A stretch of 64,000 bases of DNA. Source: Muricea muricata (taxonomy: Eukaryota; Cnidaria; Anthozoa; Malacalcyonacea; Plexauridae). Numbering within the stretch: position 1 is the stretch's first letter; each line of letters begins with the position of its first letter. Positions 35,195-45,900 of this stretch are shown in pieces. The translations under genes were made by a program, and so were the position numbers. Under the pieces are notes generated by a model. It made no database searches. It was not told the origin of the DNA and was given only the letters and a program-made list of their open reading frames with translations. Location: contig OY979716.1 in NCBI GenBank assembly GCA_963855995.1, forward strand, positions 92,945,369 to 93,009,368, given 5' to 3'.

Positions 35195-35980
35195 ATAATT
35201 AAGTTACATCTTCTGGAACCAGCTTTGTAGGCAGGAACCTTCTTAAGTAACGACCATTTGATAGTGAATGGCTTTCTTGCTGCCTTCAGTTCCCATACAT
35301 GCTTTGATAGCTCCGTTTCCGTTCAATACTTCTTGTGAGCGAGTGACTTGGCGTGGTTTCTAAATCTTGTTTTGAAGTCATCGGCGGTGACTCCAATGTA
35401 CTTTACGGGCTTGTTATCTACTGTAACTTCGGCTTGATATACCACGCTTTTTGTGAAGCATTTACCCTCGGCCGGGCATTTGTTGGGTTGTCTGCAGTTG
35501 CACTGTCGCTTGTTCTCTGTGTTTCTTACGTTCGTTTGTCTCGTGTGTTTGTTTAGTATTTTCCTGTTGTGTCTGTTTATGAACGAGCTCATGTTGTCTA
35601 GGCAACTGTAACTAATTCGCACGTTGTGTCGATTAAAGATTTTGTGTAGTTTGTTAGAAGGGGGGAAGTGTTGGTCAATCAGTTGGAGGAATCGTTGTCC
35701 TATGTTTGTTTTTACGTTCTTGCTGTAAGGGGGATTGTACCATATAGTGCTGCGTTGTCAGTTTCGTCTTTGCGTTTTGTTGCTTTCGCTGTTTTCGTTG
35801 CTTGTAAATTGCTCGTAGGTTAGAGTTTCGTCGAAGTTGCTTTGTTATAAAGCGTCATTGTACAGTTGGGATGAGGCGTCAAATGTTTGTTTGTTGCATG
35901 AGAGTTTGTTGATACGCTTGTCGATGCATGAGGGTAACTGCTTTACGATAGGAGGTGGGTGGTTTGAAAGACGGTTGATG
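35195..35980 (-). pseudogene. Penelope-like retroelement fragment with GIY-YIG endonuclease
   Basis: On the minus strand the frame begins in the region after the reverse transcriptase (YINRLSNHPPPIVKQLP, then INKLSCNKQTFDASSQLY). It passes CNCRQPNKCPAEGKC and reaches the GIY-YIG-type core (SVVYQAEVTVDNKPVKYIGV) and FKTRFRNHAKSLAH. It ends with ELSKHVWELKAARKPFTIKW and a stop. In-frame stops near 35,323 (inside the endonuclease), about 35,747 and about 35,850 mark it as dead. The reverse transcriptase core is absent. Confidence 0.85.
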
Positions 35981-36015
<35 letters not shown>

Positions 36016-36020
36016 TTATC
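35979..36020. repeat. (TA)n microsatellite
   Basis: About 20 TA units with two interruptions, at the 5' edge of the Penelope-like fragment. Confidence 0.93.
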
Positions 36021-36023
36021 ATT

Positions 36024-36171
36024 TATCATTTATAGACCCAGAGCGAGGGGGATTCGGTGAGATATTTCCTGAAGTGACGATATTTCCCGAGGGCTTTCGT
36101 CCGAGGGAAATATCATCACTGAAGGAAATATTTCGCCGAATATCCCCCGAGCAGAGGGTCTATAAATGATA
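36024..36171. repeat. Foldback element, 148 bp
   Basis: It starts TATCATTTATAGACC and ends GGTCTATAAATGATA. The arms pair almost to the centre through CGAGGG..CCCTCG-type blocks and GATATTTCC/GGAAATATC. Confidence 0.88.
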
Positions 36172-36478
36172 TCTTATACCGAAAATCAAAAACTTCCGTA
36201 AGAACAAACTTGTAAGTTCTTCAAGTTGAACATACCTTCGTGAATATGATGCTCTAAAATACAAAATAGCCAGATCTTTGTTTATTTTTATAACGAGAAG
36301 TGCAGAAAATTCCTTTTAATTTTTTATATACTTGTGTTTCCAACGTCCTTGCCCTCCAAAATACTTTATTATTCTTCGTGAAATTCATCAAACTTTTCGC
36401 ACATTCCGCCATTTTTGTTTACGAAAACTTGCCAATCTGTGCTTGCGTGTACAAGCGTTGCCATGACAGCGTGAGATA

Positions 36479-36537
36479 TATAGCATATCTCACTTTGAAA
36501 GTGAGATATAGGCATATCTCACTTTGAAAGTGAGATT
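36479..36537. repeat. Duplicated short palindrome
   Basis: ATCTCACTTTGAAAGTGAGAT occurs twice in tandem, about 32 bp apart. Each is a near-perfect hairpin. Confidence 0.8.
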
Positions 36538-36539
36538 CC

Positions 36540-37097
36540 TGGCGAAACCACCTTATCACGTGGTAGAATTACGATATTTTACGAGGTATAATCATAGCTA
36601 TCTCATATGCACTAGATAGCGCATCTGTATATCAAAAGTGAAGCCAAAATCTCAGCGGTATCCCTTCATAACTATAGGCGGCGGCCATATTGGTCGTTCC
36701 CACGCGTCAAAAAAATGCCACAGAAAACACTATACTTTTCTGCATTTGTGTATTAAATACCCTTTTAGGTGCATTAAAGAGGACTTATTGTCAACTTTGT
36801 CCATTTCCGCAATACAAAATACACAAATTATCATGCTCCGTGTCAACTCCGTGGGAACGACCAGCGCCTGCGATCCGGCTTCAATTTTCGCCTGCCCACA
36901 GTGTGGGATGCACCATCTAGTGCATATCAGATATCTATAGGTATAATACTATAATATATCTAACCCTTTCAGTGGGATTATTAACATTTGCTACGTCAAT
37001 AATCATCACCGATAGATCTTTAATCCCTAAATGCCCCTCTGTATAGAAATGCGAGTACAAATGTTTACCACAAATTTCCTTTTGTCCCTTACCAAAC
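36540..37097. other. Unassigned
   Basis: No supported gene. Two overlapping frames (36,638-36,940) lack recognisable motifs. Confidence 0.35.
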
Positions 37098-38345
37098 CTA
37101 TTTTAGCGAGCTTTTATGATTGTTAGACCTTTTCCTAAATGGCGTCACGGTGTTACCCACATGTTGTTTCTCGCATTTCTTACAGGTAATTAAGTAAACA
37201 ACCCCCGATGAATCGCAATTAAACAGATAATTAATATGAAAAATTCTCCCAGATACCGAAGTTCTAAACGTATTTCCAACAACCGAATCGCACACTTTAC
37301 ATTTTTTACCTTCACATTTAAACGTTCCCACCACCACCTCCACTACCTCCACCACCTCCACCACCTCCACCACCTCCACCATTCTACGCAACTTAGCTCT
37401 GACCAGATGATCCTTTAGGTTTTTTGGTCTACGATAACAAATCATTGGCTCCTTAGGAATAATTTTACTCAAAACAGCGGATAAATTTACCACACTTTGC
37501 AACTCCTTAAAAATTCCATGTAAACACCTCAAAGTCGGATAGTAATCAATGACCAAATTAACTCCCCTGCTTTGCTCCTTTTTCTCCCCTCTATCAAATA
37601 AATTAAATCTATCCACCTCCCTTGCCCTACTAAACTAGTTTTCAACAAAATCCTTTTCATAACCTCTATTGACCAAAAAGCCACGTAAATCACCTAGCCT
37701 CCGTTCAAACACTTTATCCAAATCACAAATACGTTTAAAACGCAAGGCCTGTCCGTATGGAATTCCTCTCTTAACATGCGGAGGATGACACGATTTATAA
37801 AAATATAATTCAAATACTGATGTGTATCCGTAGGTTTACTATACACATCAGTATGAAACACGCACATCAAGATAGGAAATCTGCCTATAACCTATCTCCC
37901 ACGTACATTTTATCGTCTTATGAAATGAGTTCAACCGTGCAAGAAATAAATTTAATTCCTCCTCCGAATGAAGCCTAATCATAAAAACGTCATCCAAAAA
38001 CCGCACCACACCCATGGCCTAAGTTTACACGTCGAAAGAAATTTTTCTTCCAAATAACCCATAAATATATTAGCAAACCCCGGTGCAAACTTAGTTCCAA
38101 TAGCCGTTCCCAATATTTGCCGAAAAATCTTTTCATCAAATTTAAAATAGTCAATCTCAAGCACTAGCCTTGAGATTAACTATTTTAAATTTGATGAAGT
38201 TCATTCATCCACCGGCAATTTACTTTCAGGGTTATCAAATGCTCTTGTTAGAGCCTCCAAACCTTCACCGTGCGGAATATGAGGATACAGACCGACCACA
38301 TCAATAGTACATAACATAGCAGTAGATGGAATATGCCCGTTGGAG
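37098..38345 (-). pseudogene. Penelope-like retroelement: reverse transcriptase and GIY-YIG endonuclease, broken
   Basis: Read on the minus strand from 38,345: reverse transcriptase fragments (VVGLYPHIPHGEGLEAL; then EKIFRQILGTAIGTKFAPG at 38,164-37,979), a partly decayed stretch to 37,620, then an open frame to 37,098. That frame carries RGVNLVIDYYPTL, the Cys motif CEGKKCKVC and the GIY-YIG core GVVYLITCKKCEKQHVG followed by FRKRSNNHKSSL. A 9-base GGTGGTGGA-type microsatellite (37,326-37,381) has expanded inside it, giving a VEV repeat. Breaks include frame changes and a local palindrome at 38,131-38,194. Confidence 0.82.
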
Positions 38346-38794
38346 GACGTTTTTATGATTTGGCTTCATTTGGAGGAGGAATTAAATTTATTTCTTGCAC
38401 GGTTGAATTCATTTCATAAGACGATAAAATGTACGTGGCAGATTTCCTATCTTGATGTGCGTGTTTCATTAGAGGATGGCCTACTTCATACTGATGTGTT
38501 TAGTAAACCTACGGATACACATCAGTATTTGAATTATAAATCGTGTCATCCTCCGCATGTTAAGAGAGGAATTCCATACGGACAGGCCTTGCGTTTTAAA
38601 CGTATTTGTGATTTGGATAAAGTGTTTGAACGGAGGCTAGGTGATTTACGTGGCTTTTTGGTCAATAGAGGTTATGAAAAGGATTTTGTTGAAAACTAGT
38701 TTAGTAGGGCCAGGGAGGTGGATAGATTCAATTTATTTGATAGAGGGGAGAAAAAGGAGCAGAGCAGTGGAGTTAATTTGGTCATTGATTACAT
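38346..38794 (+). pseudogene. Inverted partial copy of the same Penelope-like element
   Basis: A plus-strand frame with reverse transcriptase carboxy-terminal motifs (CTWQISYLDVRVSLEDGLLH; PTDTHQYLNYKSCHPPHVKR; GIPYGQALRFKRIC; RGYEKDF). It is the reverse complement of 37,545-37,993 with few differences and stops at the same point as the homology. The two copies lie head to head about 350 bp apart. Confidence 0.85.
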
Positions 38795-40062
38795 ATCCTT
38801 GTAGATATTTTGACATGATTAGTACATTTGGCAGACCAGTCCTGGAAATATGCATGATCTACAATACAGTACTAGACAACACCGCGGTCAAACGTTTGCG
38901 CATGCGCGAGTTGTCCGGCGAAGAAGTAGAAGAACATTGCTATCGATGGTCGCTGATTGCAGTGATACTTCACCTGTTGGCATATTACATAATTTTCATT
39001 GTGAGCACTGCCGTTGGGTGTGTTTTCTGGTCCTAGTTCTCGATTGTGACAACAACAGCTGTAAGAATATTTAGCAGGAGTATCGCTGTCGGCATGTTTA
39101 TGAAGCTCCAGAAAAAAGGGTAAATAAAATTACCAGGGGTAAACTCAGAAAAACTTTCTTTTAACATAAGGAACATACTAGCTCAATATTTTGCTACCTT
39201 ATATTTTCAACCGTTGTCTTGTATTCTTCGCTTTTCTTAGCTTTTCACTCCTTTGTATTCAATTTGCCTTTGTTTTTCGCGCATGCGTGTAACGTTTGAC
39301 CGCGGTGTTGTACTAGACTGGATGTATGGATGTTCATGACTACCACCTAACATCATGGAACCAAAATTTTCTATCTCCTGCTGCACTTGAGGGGTATGTA
39401 AAAGCCATAACACAACGGGGCAGCCCTCTGACAAATTTTTTTGGATTTATTGATGGCACAGTTCGCCAAATATGTCGACCTGGCAAAATGCAACGGGTTG
39501 TGTACAATGGGCATAAACGTGTGCATGCACTAAAATTTCAAGCAATTATAGTATACCGAATGGTCTAATAGCAAATCTATATGGCCCTGTTGAAGGGTGT
39601 CGTCATGATGCAGGGATGTAAAAAGATTCTGGTTTACTCAATTCTCTTCAGCTTTATGCACATAATGCTGAAGGGCAGTTGCTTTGCTTGTATGGAGACC
39701 CGGCTTATCCACTGCGCTCACATTTAATGGCACCATACCGTATTTGAGATGTTGAAGTACTAACAGAAGATATAAAAGCTTTTAACAAAGCAATGAGCTC
39801 ACTTCGCGTTGCAGTAGAATGGCTCTTTGGTGATGTGTCAAATAGTTTTAAGTTCATCGATTTCAAGAAGAATTTAAAATTACGACTAAGCGCCGTTGGC
39901 AAGTTTTATGTAGTGCCAGCATTAATCAGGAATATACTAACATGTTTATATGGAAACACCACTTCAAAATATTTCCAAATTGATCCTCCAACAATCAATT
40001 TAGACAAGACGCTTGCTAAGCGTTTACTCGAGCTAAAGCGCTCAGCCGCGCTCTGCATGTGA
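38795..40062 (+). pseudogene. PIF/Harbinger-type DDE transposase, split by a MITE
   Basis: The part before the insertion encodes PCRYFDMISTFGRPV and ICMIYNTVLD. The part after it (39,317 on) encodes YHLTSWNQNFLSPAALEGYV, then FFGFIDGTVRQICRPG (first catalytic Asp) and VVYNGHKRVHALKFQAI. Next come LYGPVEGCRHDAG (second acidic motif), LYGDPAYPL (third region) and RVAVEWLFGDV near 39,800. It ends LELKRSAALCM. Frame changes and stops (near 39,335, 39,567, 39,618, 39,746) disable it. This DDE family needs a DNA-binding partner protein; a candidate remnant is at 43.8 kb. Confidence 0.88.
38876..39311. mobile_element. 436-bp MITE inserted in the Harbinger transposase
   Basis: It starts ACAACACCGCGGTCAAACGT and ends with the near-inverse ACGTTTGACCGCGGTGTTGT. 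It is flanked by the 5-base direct repeat ACTAG (38,871-38,875 and 39,312-39,316). The host reading frame resumes immediately on the other side. Superfamily not assigned. Confidence 0.88.
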
Positions 40063-40640
40063 TGCGGCATGTTTACATATATTAAAAGGTGACTGAGTTA
40101 TTATCTTTACTATAAGCATATTAAAATATATATTGAACCAATATCGGGCTACCTGTGCTGGCTAGCGGCGTAACTAGCGTCAATATATTTCATACACTAG
40201 GATACCTGCAAGGTAGGGAATGCTGCGGAGGCATAATGGGTGCAATAATACATTAATATGGTTTTTGTTGGATTGAAAATATTGGTTTAATTTTCGGCTG
40301 GGTCAACCTTGTTACCTGGGATGTTTACGAAATCGAGCCACCAAGGTTTAACCCAGTCGCGGCCTGAAATTTTGAGTGAGTCGACAAAAAATAGATAGCT
40401 AAAACAATTTATAAAGTAAAAGACAATGTGACTATTAAAATATGACTAATAAAAAGTATTACATTCTAAAAGAATGAAAATACAGTATCTTTTAGTGTCC
40501 AAGCACAACAATGATTCAGTAGAAATGAATGTACCTCAGTGTCCAAACACACTATTTAACAAAAAAAACTATATAAGATAGATAATAAAGGCTACTATTA
40601 CTATTAAAGGCTACCAGGGCAAGTATTTTAGCAAACATAA
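40063..40640. other. Unassigned, between transposase and OTU-like ORF
   Basis: No gene seen. The word CCTGCAAGGTAGGGAATG occurs at about 40,206 and again near 40,826, suggesting a small local duplication. Confidence 0.35.
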
Positions 40641-40851
40641 ACGTTAGCAACTTGCGCTAATTGTTCTTTTTTTGGATAGCAACAACAGTTTTTTTTTGGT
40701 TAAAATGAGCAGTCGCCTCAACAGTTAAAAGGAACTCCATGAGACTATCATCATCCAAACTTTCAAATGATTTTTCGTCATCTGTTTGACCTTGATATAC
40801 TTCGTACAGCTGCTTCAATTTCACCTGCAAGGTAGGGAATGGTAGGCAATT

Positions 40852-41355
40852 TCAAGTATGCTGAATGTAGATAGCACATGTGTTTTGTGGAGATGAATTG
40901 TCAAGCATTGATTGTGAAAACTTATTCCACCTCATGTTAGAACCAGTATTAGTGTACACATATATGTCAGTACTTAATAAAGAAGAGGCAGCAAAAATTT
41001 CAGTATCTGTTCCCCACACCGTCTCATTAGCCATTCCACTAGCAAGGAAATAATTATTCAATGACATGTTCATATGTGGCAGCAAAAGGTTTTCAATGGA
41101 CCTCATGTGTTCTAGTATCTTATGTCTAACTGTCATATGGTAAATTTGTCGGCCTGTAATAATGTATGAGAAAGCTCGAAATAAACAGTTTCCATCACCT
41201 ATTATGTTGTATAATTTAATTGGTTTGTTCAAGGGCTTTGAGATCTTTCGAGCATGTGGAAAAATCAGTGGTAAATCAACTAATGAACATAAAAACCTTT
41301 GAGCATTTTCATCAATTGGATTAAATATATATGGTGTTCGAAGTTGAGTAGCCAT
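40852..41355 (-). CDS. OTU-domain cysteine protease-like ORF
   Basis: 167 codons from ATGGCTACTCAACTT, with no internal break. The motif NIIGDGNCLFRAFSYIITGR (residues 50-69) holds the OTU catalytic Asp54 and Cys57. WGTDTEIFAASSLLSTDIYVY (about 114-134) is the usual second conserved block. OTU enzymes remove ubiquitin or related modifiers. The frame stops right after AIYIQHT, where the family normally continues to an NHY/NHF motif with the catalytic His. That His is missing unless a further exon supplies it. Possible downstream coding sequence (about 40,830-40,660: QLYEVYQGQTDDEKSF) follows a TACCTTGCAG acceptor but has no OTU His motif. OTU domains occur in host genes and in some transposons; its position between Harbinger remnants suggests the latter. 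Confidence 0.75.
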   Translation of the reverse strand: MATQLRTPYIFNPIDENAQRFLCSLVDLPLIFPHARKISKPLNKPIKLYNIIGDGNCLFRAFSYIITGRQIYHMTVRHKILEHMRSIENLLLPHMNMSLNNYFLASGMANETVWGTDTEIFAASSLLSTDIYVYTNTGSNMRWNKFSQSMLDNSSPQNTCAIYIQHT

Positions 41356-41539
41356 ATGTTTTGTTTAAATACAGGTATAAGTGCAAGTAATACAGAATTC
41401 AATATGAATTACACACACAAGAAACACAATAATCAAAATATTTTTAAACAACGAAAACGAGACGCCTGCAGACGCCAAAACACACGAGGCGCCTGCAGAC
41501 GCCAAGAACACGAGGAGCACAAGACGCCAAAGGACAGGA

Positions 41540-42110
41540 GGCGTGAATACACACCAGCAAATATCGTTTACAGTATAAAAGTAAATGAGTATACAACGCG
41601 TGAATAAGCAGTGAAGCGAATAAAAAGCTTTAACGCAGTTACAACGAAAGAATGAAATAAACAGGCAAAAAAATCAAATCGATTTAATCCCCCCAAGACA
41701 CGTGCCACCGGCCGCGTGGAATGTAAATTGGGCCGTATATAATACACACCAGTAAATATTGTTTACTGTAAAACAAATGAGTATACACGCTTAAATACGC
41801 AATAAAGCAGATAAAAAAGCTTTTTTAAGGCAGTTACAACGAAAGGAAATAATAAACAGGCGAGAACGCCAAACACACGGGCGCCCTGAAGACGCCAAAG
41901 AACACGAGGCGTGAATACACACCAGTTAATTTCGTTTACAGTATAAAAGTAAATGAGTATGCAACGCTTGAATAAGCGGTGAAGCGAATAAAAAGCTTTA
42001 ACGCAGTTACAACGAAAGAATAAAATAAACAGGCAACTGAGAAAAAATCAAATAGGTTTAATCCCCCCAAGACACGTGCCGCATGGAATGTAAATTCCGT
42101 ATTGGCACAA
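41540..42110. repeat. Three diverged tandem units of about 170-195 bp
   Basis: Blocks starting ATACACACCAG near 41,548, 41,742 and 41,914 share GTAAATGAGTAT, AAAAAGCTTTAACGCAGTTA and AATAAACAGGC. Short GACGCC-rich segments between them are also repeated. Confidence 0.8.
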
Positions 42111-42249
42111 AATAGTGGTAATAGTATTAACATAAGCAATACATAATGAGTAAATAAACTAAATACGGTAAAAATGGCAAATAACGAGAAACTTCTTACC
42201 AGTATCAAAGAATTTCTTTTGTTGTCCACCTTCCAAAGAGCACACATGC

Positions 42250-43800
42250 AACCTTGACCACGTCAAAAGTCCAAAGAACGTTTTCAACGTTGGTGTTGGC
42301 TTTCAATTTCAAAATATGCTGTGCTTCCGCTTTGCATGTCTGGTGAAAATATTTTTTTTCAGTACGGGTACTGGCATGTTTTAGTTTCGTACATACTTTA
42401 ACCTACGTATAGTATCATGAGTCAATATTCTTTTTGGGAGTCACGTTAGGCAAAACACACAATGTTAAATTAGAACCACAACTCATCGCAATAAAATTCT
42501 CGCTGGAAAAACAGTGGAACTTCCACTAAGGAAGCACTGTTCAAAACAGTGAAATGCGCATCGCATACTGCGCACTACCACAATGCAATGCGTCGCAATG
42601 CAATGAGATAAATTTCGCCTACTGCATAAATTAGAATTGCTGCTGCGCTCGCTCGCTTAAGGCTCGCTCGCTCCGCAGCAATAAATCCGTCAGCGTGAAT
42701 TTTGCTGCTCAGAATCTGACTTAATTGGGTCTCGAGCACGCTGTTGTCGGTATTTACAGCTGTGCCTAATATCAAATCATATAGCATATTGTATTCAGCC
42801 CATTCACATCAAGATTTCGACACTGAGGTCTTTTTCAGTACATAATTAATACTGTCAGAGCGACATATTCTCCCGTATCACTCGATCGCGATAGAAGTAA
42901 GTTTGATATAATGTAGATACATGTGATGGTGTATATATGTATAAACTAGACGAGTAAACAAATTAAAGTATGCGTATGTCAGGTTGAGCGGCGTTTGAAA
43001 GCGTATACATATACTGAGCCATTTTGTTTGGATCAAGGAGGCGTAGAAGCAAATATTCCCATATATTTGATCGAGTGCGCGTGTTAAAACGCACGTTTGC
43101 AATCACAATACAGCGCAGCTGCCTACTCCGGATCCAAACAAAACGGCACTACGCTGTTGCATACTCGATCCAAGCGAAATGGCTGTATATACGCTTTCTA
43201 GGCACACCTGATCAAAACTAAATGACCATACACATTTATCACGACTGGTCTGGCAAGTGGCATAGAAAGCATATATACATCTTGCCATTTGCCTGACCCG
43301 TCGTGGTCAAGGACAGGAAGTCGAATGAGATGATAAACTGATGTGACTGAAGAGCAGCCAATCAGATAAGCTTAAGCCTGAAAGACTTGCCACGATTGGT
43401 CAAAATGTAGAGTGGCCGCGTGGGAGACTAAATGCTATTTGGAGTGTGTGCAATTATAAATATAAATCACTTGTTGTTCATGTGAATTATTGCCAGAGGG
43501 GTGATGATTGCCCCTCTTTGCGCCTAATTTCTGCTTTTGTGTGTCATCTTAAGAGACTAATCTTTCAATCCGAATAAAATATGCAAAAATTTATGCTGAT
43601 TTAAGTAAATTTGAAAAAACAAGATAATTTTTATTTAACAGCTTGACATTTTGGACAGGTTACATGTTGTGAAAGTATTCTGTAGAAGTTAAATACAAAA
43701 ATATACTTTGAACGTTATTAGTTTCTTACCAACAACTTAAACACTGCACTATTAAGTGTTAAATCACTGTAACTTAACAATAAACAAGTGATGTCATAAG
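42250..43800. other. Unassigned
   Basis: No supported gene. Near 42,545-42,610 there is a run of GCAATGCAATG-like words. No splice-flanked frames were convincing. Confidence 0.35.
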
Positions 43801-43807
43801 GTACATA

Positions 43808-44372
43808 TTATTTTGAAAGTTTTTCAATGACAGCAATAAACATTTTTTGTGTGTTTTTTTGTGATTCTATAATTTGCTGCATGTGAAGTTGTTGTAACTC
43901 AAATTGTTGCTTCTGTTCTTCAGCCTTTAGTTGCAGTTCCTTCTTTCTGAGTTCTAACTCTTCTTTTCTCAATTCTTTTTCATTTGCTGTTTTCTGAACC
44001 AAATATTGAATTGAGTCTGCACAACTTCTTCTTTTTCTCTTTTTTGCAGGCTTAGGCGCTTGGTTTTCCTGGTCTTCCACGTCACTATCTTCTTCATTCT
44101 GGTCCTGACAACATTTTTCTACCTTCTTCCAGATATTCATTGCTATTTCTCTGGTTGCAAGTGCTTCTTTCCTTTTTTTTTCTTCATCCTTCAAAACAAT
44201 AACTGGATTCCTGATGGGAGTAGATTCCATCATTTCTAAAATATCTTCTAATATTGATTCATTTTCAGTTTGTGCGTTTGGGGACACACCTGAAGATTTC
44301 TCTTCCACGGTCTTTTTTCTTTTGTAGTTCCCAATGAGCTTATTGAATTGATCTCTTACACTTCGTTAATCG
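43808..44372 (-). pseudogene. Myb/SANT-like Harbinger accessory protein remnant with coiled coil
   Basis: On the minus strand the frame reads RSVRDQFNKLIGNYKRKKTV, then EEKSSGVSPNAQTENESILE, a highly charged middle (NEEDSDVEDQENQAP, KPAKKRKRR) and a long coiled coil (KELRKEELELRKKELQL onward to HMQQIIESQ). The xSVRDxFNxL start and EExxSG continuation are typical of the Myb-like DNA-binding partner of Harbinger transposases. The upstream half is cut by a stop near 44,367, where a different frame (KKCRAINEV) seems to continue the homology. The basic patch may be a nuclear localisation signal. Confidence 0.6.
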
Positions 44373-45900
44373 CGCGGCATTTCTTGAAACACGCCATGAC
44401 AATTCAGGTTTTCAGCAATTTCTGTCCTTTTCTGCCCAGCTTCTTTACTTCCTATCTTATACAAAAAAGGTTCACTCACAAAAACTTCACGTACGTAGAA
44501 GTAACGAGTTTTTGTCATTGCTGTAGTGAAACGGTCTTTTAAATAAAGGAATGGTATTTGTAGACGGGGTTTTAAGCTTTAATTCTAATAAGAGAAACCG
44601 TCTCCAGTCTAATACTAATGGCCTTGTTAAATCAATGAATAAGATGGTTTATATGCCTATTAAGTACAAACTAAAAAATTAATAAAAATTATTTATCTTT
44701 AACAGCGAACAAAACTTATACACTTGCGTTTGAGCTATGGTTTGAGTGACGACAGTCTGGTTGGTTTCTGTTTTTTCACTAGACAAGTTGATAAGAACAG
44801 ACATTTTTGTTAGTGAGAATTTTCAGAAAATGGACAAAGCTCAAATTCTCAAGGCGAAGAATTTAACTAAAAATTTACTATTCTTCGTCTTTTCCAATAA
44901 GCGTAGATAAAACACCAAATAAATAGAGCCTAACTCACAAACATAAATTATCTAAAATATTCTATAGCAATGCTAAAGATACTGTACATTTTTTCTTGCA
45001 TCCTGACTTTTTATTTTGCTGTTCAAAACTTGATACATTTGTTTACAATAATAGAAATAATTACAAACACAGAAGAATCGTATTTTGAATTATTTTACTT
45101 GAGTAAAAAACACATTGGAAATAAACTATTTTCTCACAAAACTCAAAAAATTACACACGTTCTCACACTACGAAAAAACCAACAAAACCCGTCGTAGTGA
45201 ACTACAACACAACAAACAACGAAACCACGTATAGTTATACTGGTTATACGCATGCGCAACACACCCCAACCCAGGTCCTTCTCGTCTTTTCTCGTAGTTC
45301 GTTGTACGTACTTGCCATTCTTAAAGTCCCTATTCGCCATCTATAACGACGCAACTTACTTCCGGCGGACGTCCTTGTTGACAGAAACGTCGCTTGCTTT
45401 AAGCTCTCTAATGAATGCAGCCGAGGAAGATGCCTAGACGTGGAAATGCGCGCGCGATGAAGTTGAGTGTGATAATATTGAGCAGAATAATTGCGATATA
45501 GATATTTCGCAATAATATGGTGAATTTTGTTCCAGTGATAAAAATGATAACGTTAAAGGCCGTCTTAGGGGGAACTCTCATTCTGGCGTAATATTCTCGA
45601 GGCCCCTAAATTGTGGTGTCCATGATTGAAACGGGTTACCGGTTATCTTTTTGTAATATCCACCGCGTTGTTATTTGGGAAACAACTTGTCTAAACGCAA
45701 ACATCCCGATTTTCGTAGAGCAGACTATTGCCGAATTGTTCAGCAACCATTGTATAGTTGGGTATACAAGGCCCCTTTTTTTGTGTTAATCTCCTTACGA
45801 AAAAAAATTGCGCTTGGTAATTGACCACAGACACGTGAATCAGTATACGTTAAAAAATTAAATTCAAATATGAAGATTTGCGTAGTTTATCCCAAGTTAT
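44373..45900. other. Unassigned
   Basis: AT-rich, with short frames only. I see no gene and no strong repeat. Confidence 0.35.

Noticed and set aside
35837-36169. 110-codon plus-strand frame
   Set aside because: It runs through the antisense of the Penelope-like fragment, a TA microsatellite and a foldback element.
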